Assembly: GCA_033852075.1 (NCBI GenBank)
Contig: JAWSVC010000017.1
Location: forward strand, 1 to 64,000
Source: QZLE01 sp033852075
Lineage (GTDB): Bacteria > Pseudomonadota > Gammaproteobacteria > QZLD01
Length of the DNA: 64,000 nt
Reading direction: 5' to 3'
Both the position numbers and the translations under genes were made by a program. Below are positions 1 to 7,719 of the stretch, one piece after another (within the stretch, counting starts at the first letter, position 1; each line of letters begins with the position of its first letter). A model generated the notes under the pieces. That model had not been told where the DNA came from. It worked only from the letters and a program-made list of their open reading frames with translations, and did not search any database.

Positions 1-124
1 GCAAGGGTTATATTCCTTGCTGACAGGTTATGAAAGTTTGAATGTTTAGTGGAAACCGCCGTATGCGACCAACGCTTGTACGGTGGTGGGAGAGGACGGG
101 GCTGTGAGGCCCCTCCTACTCGAT
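1..124 (+). mobile_element. group II intron, 3' end only (domains V and VI)
   Basis: The left edge carries the ribozyme tail of a bacterial group II intron. Positions 54-87 form a 34-nt domain V: arms ACCGCCGT and ACGGTGGT pair, with an internal bulge and a GCG/CGC-closed tip. Positions 91-118 form domain VI, pairing around GGGG and CCCC, with a candidate branch-point A at 118, seven nucleotides before the predicted 3' splice site. The intron should end in the AY dinucleotide at 123-124. Positions 1-6 and 15-20 pair as a small hairpin, perhaps the end of domain IV. No reverse-transcriptase sequence is inside the window; it would lie upstream. The 34-nt length of domain V and the CTACTCGAT ending match known bacterial introns. 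The intron class cannot be assigned from this piece. Confidence 0.85.
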
Positions 125-141
125 TATTATAAAAATAAAAT

Positions 142-363
142 TTAGTGGAATTTATTTTGTTGGCTTCTTTTAAAATCTAAAATCTTATTGATGTCATTTT
201 CTTCCGATAATGTCTTAAAATCATTTTCAATTTCGTGTTTCATGCTAATTAATACATCATCAGAAAGTACGCTTTTTGCCGGTTTTCTTGTGTTTGGAGT
301 GGCTTCAAGAAGCTGTACTTCAAAATCAGGGAAAAACTCATTTAATTTGATATCGATAACCAT
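142..363 (-). CDS. small hypothetical protein (73 aa)
   Basis: This is an unrecognised 73-residue acidic protein with a predicted helical C-terminal half and no signal peptide or membrane segment. A GGA-type ribosome binding site lies about six bases before the ATG at 363. The stop codon is only 17 bases from the intron end, so the intron sits just downstream of this gene. A 12-bp palindrome (ATAACATGTTAT, 392-403) lies upstream in its presumed promoter region and could be an operator. The small size and operator-like palindrome would fit a regulator or antitoxin, but no family motif is visible, so function is left open. Confidence 0.45.
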   Translation of the reverse strand: MVIDIKLNEFFPDFEVQLLEATPNTRKPAKSVLSDDVLISMKHEIENDFKTLSEENDINKILDFKRSQQNKFH

Positions 364-877
364 ATTAATTCCATCTCAATATTCAATTTACATAACATGT
401 TATTTAGATAAATAAACTGTACCTACTAATTATCAGACTAGCATATGCGTTATTGGCTACATGGAATGAGTTCACAACTTGTAAAATAAGGATTTTGGTG
501 GATTTTCTAATTGAAATCAGCTTTTTTTAAAAAGGATGTTAAAACAATAAGTTATATTGATGTAAATTGCGCAAAAACCCAATATAAACAAAGACTAATG
601 TTTGTAATTGTGAAATAGTTGTCAGTTATTGTTTGTAAAGGTGGCGCAAAGATATAATCATATTAAAGTTAATAGTATAGATTTTGCAAAATAAGTGTTC
701 GTGGTGGACTCAAATAAAATCCAAAATTAATAAAATACTTATGGAGTATTTGGCTGTTTTTGCGTATATTCTCTTGCTATATTAATTATTATATAAGCCG
801 CCAAGGCTGACAGGTGGCTGATTTTTGCGAAAAGTGCTATATTTTCAGGATATAAAATTAGAACAAAGAAAGGACTG
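364..877. other. gene-free AT-rich region with palindrome and leader hairpin
   Basis: No convincing gene is seen in these 514 bases. They hold the 12-bp palindrome at 392-403 and an imperfect hairpin at 796-819, whose arms AGCCGCC (796-802) and GGTGGCT (813-819) pair with one G-T over a 10-base loop. The hairpin lies about 60 bases before the PstS-like gene and is probably in its leader. I compared it with the cyclic-di-GMP riboswitch consensus and found no match. No good sigma-70 promoter could be fixed. Confidence 0.4.
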
Positions 878-1327
878 ATGACCAAGAAGATTAGAAAAAT
901 AATAACATTGTTTATTATCCAGTTCTTTTTTTATGTTCCTGCATCAAATGGTGCGGAAGTGGTTGCTAATTCATCCTTATTTCAAGAAATGATTTCCAAA
1001 CGTGAGTTACGCTCTATCTTTAGCCTTAAGCTTAGGCAATGGCGTACTGGCGAGCGTATTATCGTTGTAACATATTCTGATGTTACTTCTTTAGGAAAAA
1101 CCTTTCATGCAAATTTCTGTAAGGATGCTTTAGGAGTGTTTCCTCACCAGTTACAACAAGCTTGGGATAGATCTATATACTCCGGAACAGGAATTCCTCC
1201 CAAAAAGGTGGATTCGTTAGAAGAGATGCTTAATTTTATTTCTAAAACGAAAGGTTCGATTGGATATGTCGATGGTGATGTTGATATAAATGCTATGGAC
1301 GGTGTTAAAGTGATTAAAGTGGATTGA
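878..1327 (+). CDS. short PstS-like periplasmic substrate-binding domain protein
   Basis: This 149-residue protein has a signal peptide (residues 1-25, cleavage near SNG-AE) followed by a single truncated PBP-like (phosphate-binding type) domain. The segment from about 40 to 140 has the pattern of small PstS-related proteins: a helix ending in IFSLKLRQW, then a hydrophobic strand, and a GSIGYVDG segment close to the end. Full PstS proteins are about twice as long, so this is one lobe or a reduced binding protein. The start is supported by AAAGGA seven bases before the ATG. It ends 10 bases before the GGDEF-EAL gene, so the two are very likely co-transcribed, and it may feed a periplasmic signal to that protein. 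This pairing with a cyclic-di-GMP enzyme argues for sensing rather than phosphate import. Confidence 0.75.
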   Translation: MTKKIRKIITLFIIQFFFYVPASNGAEVVANSSLFQEMISKRELRSIFSLKLRQWRTGERIIVVTYSDVTSLGKTFHANFCKDALGVFPHQLQQAWDRSIYSGTGIPPKKVDSLEEMLNFISKTKGSIGYVDGDVDINAMDGVKVIKVD

Positions 1328-1337
1328 TAGTAGTTAA

Positions 1338-4199
1338 ATGAAGGCAGTATCACAACAAAAAAGGCTATTTTTAAGTTTGAAGTGGAAGGCTTTTCTGCTT
1401 ACGAGTTTAATATTGTCTGGCACTTTTGGTGGTTTAACTTATATAAATCATTACTATCTTAATCAGCAATTCGTTACCAAAAGAAAAGAGACTTATCAGC
1501 GCCATAGTCAAGAATTAAGTGGTCTAATTATCCAGTCTGCAGAAAGAATACAGCAACTTGCAGGTACTGTTATTTCAATTCATGGAATGGCTGAAGCAGT
1601 TGAGAAAAAAGACCATGAAGGGGTTAATAAGGCATTTGATGCCTACTGGTGGCAGTTGCAACTTGATAGAGGTATCGATTCTGCGGCCATCTTTACAGAA
1701 GAGTTAAAAACTCTTGGAAAGTGGGGGGTGCCAAATATCCCCGAATCACTTGTAGAAGATACAAAAAACCAAGAGCGGCCTAATTGGGCGATTAATTGTT
1801 GGTTGACTTGTGAGATATATGTTGCCGTTCCAATGCTAATTGATGGTCGCAAGGGGGGGGTTGCAGTATTTGGGGCTCCGCTGGTAGATGTTATTCGCAA
1901 TTTTAAGCGATTTTCAGGTGCAGATGCTGGTATTGTGGTTTCAATTGACCAACATGAAGTTATGTCTGAACGTTATCTTCCAGATTGGAATGTTGATGTA
2001 GTAGCTATTACTCAGCCTGAACGTAGTCTGTCGATCATTAATAAAATTGCAACAAAATATGACATGGCAGACTTGGAAAGAGAATCTCTTCTGGAATACA
2101 GTATCGATAGAAATGCCGGTGAAATTAGTTTTGTTAGCGATGTTAAGCTCTTGCCTCTTAGTCAGGTTCATAAATTAAATAAAGGTTTTTGGATTACGAT
2201 CTCTGATGTTACAGAGGATGTAAATAAGCTGGAAAATGCAAAACAAAATGGTAAATTTCTTGGCGGCGGCGGACTTCTAATTTCTGAATTATTGATGTTA
2301 TTTATTCTCTGGTCTCCAATGTCTCGTCTGAGAATGACAGCAATGTATTTGCCTTTATTGGCACAAAACTCATTTGATAAAGTGCGTGATACCTTGTCTA
2401 GACAGACAAAGGATACTTTATTTCAGGATGAAAGTGATATTTTAAACAATACAGCTATTGCCTTATCACATCAGTTAGAGGGGCTTCAGGTTCAGTTACA
2501 CAGAAGAGCAGAACAGTTACAGGAGCGAGGGCGAGAATTAGAATCTGAAAGAGACTTTGTTACTGGTCTACTTAATACTGCGCATGCATTGATTCTAACC
2601 CAGGATGAGGATGGCAACATCCTTATGATAAATCGTCACGGTGAGTGGATTACCGGTTATAAAGAAGATGAATTAGTTCAAGGTCCATTTACTAATATCT
2701 TACCAACCAATGCGTTATTGCCAGATTTATCACATCAGCTTGAAGATTTAATTATCGGTAAAAGACAAGAGCTGCATCATGAGGCAGATCTTCTAACCAA
2801 AGATGGCGAGCTTTTACATATGGCTTGGTATCACTCCAGCCTGTCCGATAAAGGTCAAGGACATAAAATTCTTACTATTGGCCTAGATATTAGCGAAAGA
2901 AAACAAGCTGAAGATAACCTAGGTTGGCTTGCATCACACGATTCACTTACCGGCTTATTTAATAGACGCAGATTTTCAGAAGATCTTGAGAGGGTGATAG
3001 AGACTAATCAGCGTTATGATCGTGTTAGTGCTTTATTATTCTTTGACCTTGATCAGTTTAAGGACGTTAATGACACTAGTGGGCATCATATAGGTGATAT
3101 GTTGCTGAAACGGGTATCTGAAGTGTTAAAAAATACTGCTCGTGAATCAGATATTATTGCAAGGCTTGGTGGTGATGAGTTTGCATGTATTGTTCAAGAG
3201 ATTGAGCTAGAACAGCTTGGGCAGACAGCTGATCGTTTCTGTAAGGCTCTTTCAATGATAGAAGTTTCTGGGTCAAGCCAAATTCATAGGGTGTCATCAA
3301 GTATTGGTGTTGCGATAATTCCAAAACATGGTAAAAGTGTAGAAGAAGTCCTGGCTAATGCGGATATTGCAATGTATCAGGCTAAAGAGTCTGGCAGAAA
3401 TTGTTGGCATATCTTTGATGACAAAGAACATGGTAAGGAACGTGTTCATGAACGGGTATATTGGAACGAAAAAGTTAAACAAGCCCTTAATGAAGACGAT
3501 TTTACTACGTACTTCCAGCCAGTAGCATGTGTTCAAACAGGCCAGATTTCGTACTATGAATCTTTACTAAGAATCTTTGATGATAAAAATCGTCCATACC
3601 CAGCAGCTAAGCTGGTTTCAGCAGCTGAGCGAAGCGGTTTAATTCAAGAGATGGATGAGCGTGTAATTGAAAAAGTAATAGCGCAAAAGGCAAATCTTGA
3701 GATTAGAGGTATAGATGCCAGGATGTCGATTAATGTGTCCGGTTTGTCTTTTAGAAATACCAACTTGTTGGATCATATTAAAAAGTGTTTAACGCAGTTA
3801 GATGTAAATCCACACTCAATTATTTTTGAAATAACAGAAACTGCTGCCGTAGCAGATATAGGTGCGACTAGCGAGATTATTCGTGGAATAAAAGAGATGG
3901 GGTGTAAATTCGCGCTTGATGATTTTGGGGTTGGGTTTTCTTCACTATATTATCTAAAGCAGTTACCTATAGATTACATCAAGATTGATGGATCATTTAT
4001 TAGACACCTGCATGATGAGCCAGATGATCAGGTTCTGGTAAGGGCGTTAGTAGAGGTATCTAAAGCATTTGGTCAATATACAGTGGCCGAGTTTGTAGAG
4101 CATGAGGACACTTTGAACTTGCTAAGGGATATTGGTGTTGATTACGCTCAGGGTTTTTTTATCTCGCATCCTAAGCCTGTAGACGAGATCTGGTCCTAA
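1338..4199 (+). CDS. membrane sensor PAS-GGDEF-EAL cyclic-di-GMP enzyme
   Basis: This 953-residue inner-membrane protein makes and/or degrades cyclic di-GMP. It has a transmembrane helix at about 14-36, a CACHE-like periplasmic sensor to about 300, a second helix at about 305-325, a coiled coil, a PAS domain near 410-530, then GGDEF near 535-700 and EAL near 710-950. The active-site motif is intact (ARLGGDEF), and RESD five residues before it is a complete inhibitory I-site. The EAL signature reads ESL, and the DDFGVGFSS loop, IKIDGSF and AEFVE catalytic segments are present, so phosphodiesterase activity is likely. Both activities are possible and direction cannot be decided. A run of eight G (1853-1860) inside the coding region could permit slippage. 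Confidence 0.93.
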   Translation: MKAVSQQKRLFLSLKWKAFLLTSLILSGTFGGLTYINHYYLNQQFVTKRKETYQRHSQELSGLIIQSAERIQQLAGTVISIHGMAEAVEKKDHEGVNKAFDAYWWQLQLDRGIDSAAIFTEELKTLGKWGVPNIPESLVEDTKNQERPNWAINCWLTCEIYVAVPMLIDGRKGGVAVFGAPLVDVIRNFKRFSGADAGIVVSIDQHEVMSERYLPDWNVDVVAITQPERSLSIINKIATKYDMADLERESLLEYSIDRNAGEISFVSDVKLLPLSQVHKLNKGFWITISDVTEDVNKLENAKQNGKFLGGGGLLISELLMLFILWSPMSRLRMTAMYLPLLAQNSFDKVRDTLSRQTKDTLFQDESDILNNTAIALSHQLEGLQVQLHRRAEQLQERGRELESERDFVTGLLNTAHALILTQDEDGNILMINRHGEWITGYKEDELVQGPFTNILPTNALLPDLSHQLEDLIIGKRQELHHEADLLTKDGELLHMAWYHSSLSDKGQGHKILTIGLDISERKQAEDNLGWLASHDSLTGLFNRRRFSEDLERVIETNQRYDRVSALLFFDLDQFKDVNDTSGHHIGDMLLKRVSEVLKNTARESDIIARLGGDEFACIVQEIELEQLGQTADRFCKALSMIEVSGSSQIHRVSSSIGVAIIPKHGKSVEEVLANADIAMYQAKESGRNCWHIFDDKEHGKERVHERVYWNEKVKQALNEDDFTTYFQPVACVQTGQISYYESLLRIFDDKNRPYPAAKLVSAAERSGLIQEMDERVIEKVIAQKANLEIRGIDARMSINVSGLSFRNTNLLDHIKKCLTQLDVNPHSIIFEITETAAVADIGATSEIIRGIKEMGCKFALDDFGVGFSSLYYLKQLPIDYIKIDGSFIRHLHDEPDDQVLVRALVEVSKAFGQYTVAEFVEHEDTLNLLRDIGVDYAQGFFISHPKPVDEIWS

Positions 4200-4644
4200 G
4201 CTATTGCGCTTGCTTACGCTGTGTTAAAAAGTATTTCAAAACTGCTCACATAACAAAGCGTATGCTCCGCGTATTTGAAATACTTTTTGCCTTGCGTAGT
4301 CTGCGCTCATGACGCTTAGGTTTTTTGTAGTCTATTTTCATTAAATTTTTCTTAGCCCTTCGGCTACGCTCAGGAGACTTGAAAAATTTAAGTCTAAAAC
4401 CACCTTTTTCTCACTAAAACTTTACCTGACGCATCTTTCTAAAAGTCAGAAACATTTTCCCCTGGCAGTAGTGGCGAAAACCAGTATCCAGCAAATTAGT
4501 CAAAACTATTAATAATTAGTGCATATATCCCACTATTTTGTGATCTTATAATCGATATAAGCAAATAGGGGTTGTTTGCGCGGCGATATATATACATAAT
4601 AAGCTACGTTTTTTTTCGAGCAAATGAACATATAAGGTAATAAC
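4200..4644. repeat. intergenic inverted repeats, REP-like
   Basis: This gene-free stretch contains two hairpin-forming elements. A perfect 15-bp inverted repeat has arms at 4226-4240 and 4274-4288 (AAAAAGTATTTCAAA and its complement). A 10-bp inverted repeat has arms at 4342-4351 and 4381-4390 and encloses CCTTCGGCTACGCTCAGGA (4357-4375). A variant of that core recurs at 5728-5746, and related sequence appears at 5944-5989 and near 19950 and 20035. These look like dispersed repetitive extragenic palindromes. Position 4547 begins a TATAAT that could be the -10 of the following gene, but no good -35 was found. Confidence 0.6.
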
Positions 4645-5697
4645 ATGGCCAAAGATACAGTTGGGATAGTAGGATACGGTGTATATTTTCCTGAAACAGT
4701 GATGACTGCAGCAGACGTGGCGGAAGCTACAGCTGGTCAATGGACTGCAGAAGCAGTTGAACAAAAGCTTGGTTTTAAAAAGAAGCCTGTTCCAGGAGAT
4801 AACGATGGTACTCAGGAGATGGGCGTAAGAGCAGCTCTTGATTGTCTTGAAAGAACTGGAGTTGATCCTTTAGAACTTGATCTTCTTCTATGTATCGGTG
4901 AGGAATATAAAGAATATCCTCTTACTACTTCTGGTATCTATATCCAAGAAAAAATCGGCGCTAAGAATGCATGGTCTATTGATATTCAGCAACGTTGTAA
5001 TACAACTGTGGCTGCTCTTAAAATGGCTAAAGACATGATTATTGCTGACGATGAGATCAATACTGTAATGATCGTAGGCGGATATAGAAACGGTGACTTT
5101 ATCGATTATAAAGACCCTGCCGTATCATTCATGTTTAACCTTGGCGCTGGTGGTGGTGCTCTTATCGTTAAGCGTAATCACGACCGCAACTTGGTTCTTG
5201 GTACTCATATTATTACTGATGGTAGCCTTGCTCGTGATGCTGGTGTTCTTTATGGTGGTACCGAGCATCCAATCGAAAAGCTACCGGAAGATGAGCTAGC
5301 GAAGGTTCGTGAAAACGGTAATCTAACTCTTAGAGTGTTTGAACCGGATCATATGAAAGATCGTCTTAATGAAGTTTCAATGCCAAACTGGTTTACATGT
5401 ATTGATAGGGCTCTTGAAAAGAGTGGATACAAAAAAGAAGACCTTGGTTTCTGTAACGTTCTTCATTTCAAATATTCAATGTATCAGTATATGCTTTCAA
5501 AGCTTGGTTTAACCGAAGACCAGTCTGTTTACCTGGATGGATATGGTCACATCGGACAGATCGACCAGTTTATTGCTATGTATGAGGGTGAAAAACAAGG
5601 CAAACTTAAAGATGGTACTTTAATGGTTATCATTGCTGCAGGTATCGGTTATGTTTGGGGTGCTACCATTGTTAAGTGGGGCCCTGCTGACGCATAA
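4645..5697 (+). CDS. 3-oxoacyl-ACP synthase III (FabH)-like / thiolase-fold protein
   Basis: This 350-residue thiolase-fold enzyme is of the ketoacyl-synthase III and HMG-CoA-synthase group, which joins an acyl-CoA starter to an extender unit. The nucleophile is the Cys of QQRCNTT (about residue 117). A conserved His lies in NVLHFKY (near 272). The usual catalytic Asn region (NTS in FabH) is replaced by YGHIGQID near 307, so the third active-site residue differs from housekeeping FabH. That makes acyl-transfer or a specialised Claisen step as likely as fatty-acid initiation. No ACP, other fatty-acid gene or mevalonate gene is nearby. The start has AAGGT eight bases upstream, and an intrinsic terminator follows at 5791-5821. 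Family assignment is firm; substrate is unknown. Confidence 0.85.
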   Translation: MAKDTVGIVGYGVYFPETVMTAADVAEATAGQWTAEAVEQKLGFKKKPVPGDNDGTQEMGVRAALDCLERTGVDPLELDLLLCIGEEYKEYPLTTSGIYIQEKIGAKNAWSIDIQQRCNTTVAALKMAKDMIIADDEINTVMIVGGYRNGDFIDYKDPAVSFMFNLGAGGGALIVKRNHDRNLVLGTHIITDGSLARDAGVLYGGTEHPIEKLPEDELAKVRENGNLTLRVFEPDHMKDRLNEVSMPNWFTCIDRALEKSGYKKEDLGFCNVLHFKYSMYQYMLSKLGLTEDQSVYLDGYGHIGQIDQFIAMYEGEKQGKLKDGTLMVIIAAGIGYVWGATIVKWGPADA

Positions 5698-5790
5698 TAG
5701 CTATTAATAATTTCAAGTCGCCAGAGTCCTTCGGCTCCGCTCAGGATAAACCAAGGTCGAAGGTAATTGGAAATTATTTTATCTGGATAT

Positions 5791-5821
5791 AAAAAAGCGC
5801 TGAATTATCGGCGCTTTTTTT
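5791..5821 (+). terminator. intrinsic terminator after the FabH-like gene
   Basis: The arms AAAAAGCGC and GCGCTTTTT enclose a short loop and run into a T tract (5815-5821). The matching A tract on the left makes it potentially bidirectional. It lies about 95 bases after the FabH-like stop codon and separates that gene from the flagellar cluster. Confidence 0.8.
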
Positions 5822-5943
5822 GTTGTGGCCTTCTTTTCATTATTTTTGATTCCTTTTATTTTTGCCGCTCTTTTGTTACTTCGGAATTTTTTTGCCGCTT
5901 CGGAAGTGTTTTGCCGTTTTTCAATCATAGTTGTTTTTCGTGT

Positions 5944-5989
5944 AGGTTGGTGCTGAGCGTAGCGANNTCGCTACGCTCAGCACCAACCT
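5944..5989. repeat. perfect 22-bp palindrome interrupted by two N bases
   Basis: Arms at 5944-5965 and 5968-5989 are exact reverse complements and share the GCTGAGCGTAGCGA core of the local REP-like family. The two undetermined bases at 5966-5967 lie exactly at the centre. This could be a real hairpin whose tip failed to sequence, or a join between contigs that both ended in the same repeat. Confidence 0.85.
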
Positions 5990-6016
5990 GCATGTAAATC
6001 AAACCATATTTAAATT

Positions 6017-6033
6017 TGGCACACCTATTGCAA
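6017..6033 (+). promoter_or_regulatory. sigma-54 promoter for flgBCDEF
   Basis: TGGCACACCTATTGCAA matches the sigma-54 consensus TGGCAC-N5-TTGCA, with GG and GC separated by ten bases as required. It lies about 63 bases before the flgB start. The same 15 bases TGGCACACCTATTGC recur before flgG (10002-10016). This implies RpoN and a FleQ/FlrC-type activator for these operons. Confidence 0.9.
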
Positions 6034-6095
6034 TATCTTTTGTAAAAAAGCGAAAAACTAATTTCGCATAGTAAAGAACAAAAGGTAAAAACAGT

Positions 6096-6542
6096 ATGGC
6101 AATATCATTTGACAATGCATTTGGAGTACAAGCCAAGGCGCTAGAGCTACGCGGCAAGCGTACAGAGCTTATAGCTTCTAACCTGGCCAATGCAGATACT
6201 CCAAACTATAAAGCCAGAGATATCGACTTTAAAGCTGCCCTTAGTCAGGCAGAGAATGTGCAAAAGTTTTCTACAGCAAGTGTTGATAAGACAAACGTCA
6301 AACATTTGTCACTGGGTCAAAATCAGGAAATGGCGCAGGGTGTAAATGGTAAAATTAACCGTACCGAAGCGGTGTATGAAACTTTGTACCGCAATCCGAT
6401 AAGTCCATCACTTGATGGTAATACAGTTGAAACTCATGTTGAGCAGGCTCAGTTTGCTGAAAATGCATTGCAGTATCAGGCAACGCTGAATTTTTTGTCA
6501 TACCGTATTACCGGACTGATGTCTGCGATTAAAGGAGAATAA
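6096..6542 (+). CDS. flgB: flagellar proximal rod protein FlgB
   Basis: This 148-residue protein forms part of the proximal rod in the periplasm. The N-terminal segment has the rod-family signature ELIASNLANADTPNYKARDIDF, and the C-terminal coiled-coil segment contains ENALQYQATLNFL, typical of FlgB. Length is close to that of enterobacterial FlgB (about 138). AGGT lies upstream of the ATG. It is the first gene after the sigma-54 promoter, and flgC starts two bases after its stop codon. There is no signal peptide, as expected for export by the flagellar type III apparatus. No flgA, flgM or flgN lies upstream, unlike many gammaproteobacteria. Confidence 0.97.
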   Translation: MAISFDNAFGVQAKALELRGKRTELIASNLANADTPNYKARDIDFKAALSQAENVQKFSTASVDKTNVKHLSLGQNQEMAQGVNGKINRTEAVYETLYRNPISPSLDGNTVETHVEQAQFAENALQYQATLNFLSYRITGLMSAIKGE

Positions 6543-6544
6543 TT

Positions 6545-6946
6545 ATGTCACTGTTTAATGTTTTTGATATTGCTGGTTCTGGAATGCAGGCACAGACAGT
6601 GCGTTTGAATACAACTGCCAGTAATTTGGCGAATGTTGATTCGGTAGCAACTACTCCTGACCAAGCTTATAAGGCTAAACACCCGGTTTTTGCATCGGTT
6701 TTAAATGCGGAAATGACTGGTGGAGTAAAGGTAAGAGATATTTACCAAAGCGATGCAGAGCATTTAATGCGCTATGAACCAAATAATCCACAAGCGAATG
6801 AAGATGGGTATGTTTTTCAGTCAAACGTTAATTCGATTGAAGAGATGGTGAATATGATTTCGGCATCGCGCTCATATCAAAATAATGTTGAGATTATGAA
6901 TACCTCTAAAGAGTTATTAACTAAGACCCTCTCTCTTGGTAAATAG
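6545..6946 (+). CDS. flgC: flagellar proximal rod protein FlgC
   Basis: This 133-residue rod subunit has the N-terminal motif TTASNLANVDSVATTPDQAYKAKHPVF and the C-terminal motif VNSIEEMVNMISASRSYQNN, both diagnostic of FlgC. Length matches the family (about 134). A strong ribosome site (AAAGGAGAA) overlaps the end of flgB, indicating translational coupling. It assembles with FlgB and FlgF between the MS ring and the distal rod. Confidence 0.97.
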   Translation: MSLFNVFDIAGSGMQAQTVRLNTTASNLANVDSVATTPDQAYKAKHPVFASVLNAEMTGGVKVRDIYQSDAEHLMRYEPNNPQANEDGYVFQSNVNSIEEMVNMISASRSYQNNVEIMNTSKELLTKTLSLGK

Positions 6947-6976
6947 GCATTAAGTAAATAAGAAAAGGAGTAAGTT

Positions 6977-7651
6977 ATGACAAGTATTTCGGATATAGCT
7001 TCAATTGTAAACTCAACTTCAAGCTCTGCTGCCAATGAGACAACCGATAGTAATGAACTTGGGCAAGAGGATTTTCTTGAACTTTTGACCGTACAGTTGC
7101 AAAACCAAGATCCATTTGAACCAATGGATAATGGAGACTTTATTGCGCAGATGGCATCGTTTAGTACGGCTTCTGGTATAGGTGAATTACAGGAATCCTT
7201 TTCAGATTTTGCAGCGTCAATCAATAACAACCAGCTTTTGCAGTATTCCTCATTAATTGATAGAGAGGTTTTGATTAATAGCAATACTGGCTATTACGAT
7301 GGTTCAAATGAAATGACAGCTAGTATTAATGTTCCGGCAACTTCCTCTAGCTTAAGTGTCAGTATTTATTCTTCGAATGGAGCGTTAGTAGATTCAATGG
7401 AGTTAGGGCCGCAAGCATCGGGTGATTTGACTTTTTCCTGGGATGGAACTAACAGTGATGGAAATCAGCTGGCTCCAGGTCAATACAGAATTACTGCAGA
7501 AACTACCTATGCTGGCACAGTTACTGCTTTGGATACTAATATATTGGCAAAGGTAGAAAGTGTAAACATGAATTCCAGTAGTGGTACTACAACGCTGAAT
7601 CTACAAGGTCTCGGATCAATAAGTTCAACCTCAATTACTGAGGTTAGGTAA
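6977..7651 (+). CDS. flgD: hook-capping scaffold protein FlgD
   Basis: This 224-residue hook cap protein directs hook polymerisation and is replaced once the hook is finished. The N-terminal segment contains the characteristic LGQEDFLELLTVQLQNQDPF and PMDNGDFIAQMASFS. The middle and C-terminal part is a Tudor-like/FnIII core with FSWDGTNSDGNQLAPGQY. The start has AAGGAG eight bases upstream. It lies 30 bases after flgC in the same direction. Confidence 0.97.
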   Translation: MTSISDIASIVNSTSSSAANETTDSNELGQEDFLELLTVQLQNQDPFEPMDNGDFIAQMASFSTASGIGELQESFSDFAASINNNQLLQYSSLIDREVLINSNTGYYDGSNEMTASINVPATSSSLSVSIYSSNGALVDSMELGPQASGDLTFSWDGTNSDGNQLAPGQYRITAETTYAGTVTALDTNILAKVESVNMNSSSGTTTLNLQGLGSISSTSITEVR

Positions 7652-7719
7652 TTAATACAAGAATTTGCAGGTTAGCCTGCATTACAAATAACAAATAGAA
7701 GTAAGATAGGAGAACAGGC

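Larger units (their letters stand above)
5698..6095. other. intergenic region with terminator, large palindrome and flgB promoter
   Basis: The region carries a CCTTCGGCTCCGCTCAGGA repeat core (5728-5746), an intrinsic terminator (5791-5821), a pair of 22-bp palindromic arms around two N bases (5944-5989), and a sigma-54 promoter (6017-6033). No gene is supported. An open frame beginning at 5767 runs through the unknown bases and is low-complexity. Confidence 0.6.

Noticed and set aside
188..415. 75-residue frame antisense to the 73-residue gene
   Set aside because: Opposite-strand shadow of the better-supported small gene; no ribosome site and no recognisable sequence.
597..877. possible cyclic-di-GMP (GEMM) riboswitch before the PstS-like gene
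   Set aside because: GCAAAG and paired arms occur, but the required GGGACGCAAAGCC and GGTAGCCGGG features and spacing are missing.
878..1327. housekeeping PstS for phosphate import
   Set aside because: Too short (149 residues against roughly 320) and not linked to pstCAB or phoU.
5767..5997. 76-residue open frame over the N bases
   Set aside because: It runs through two undetermined bases and a palindrome, has no ribosome site and low complexity.
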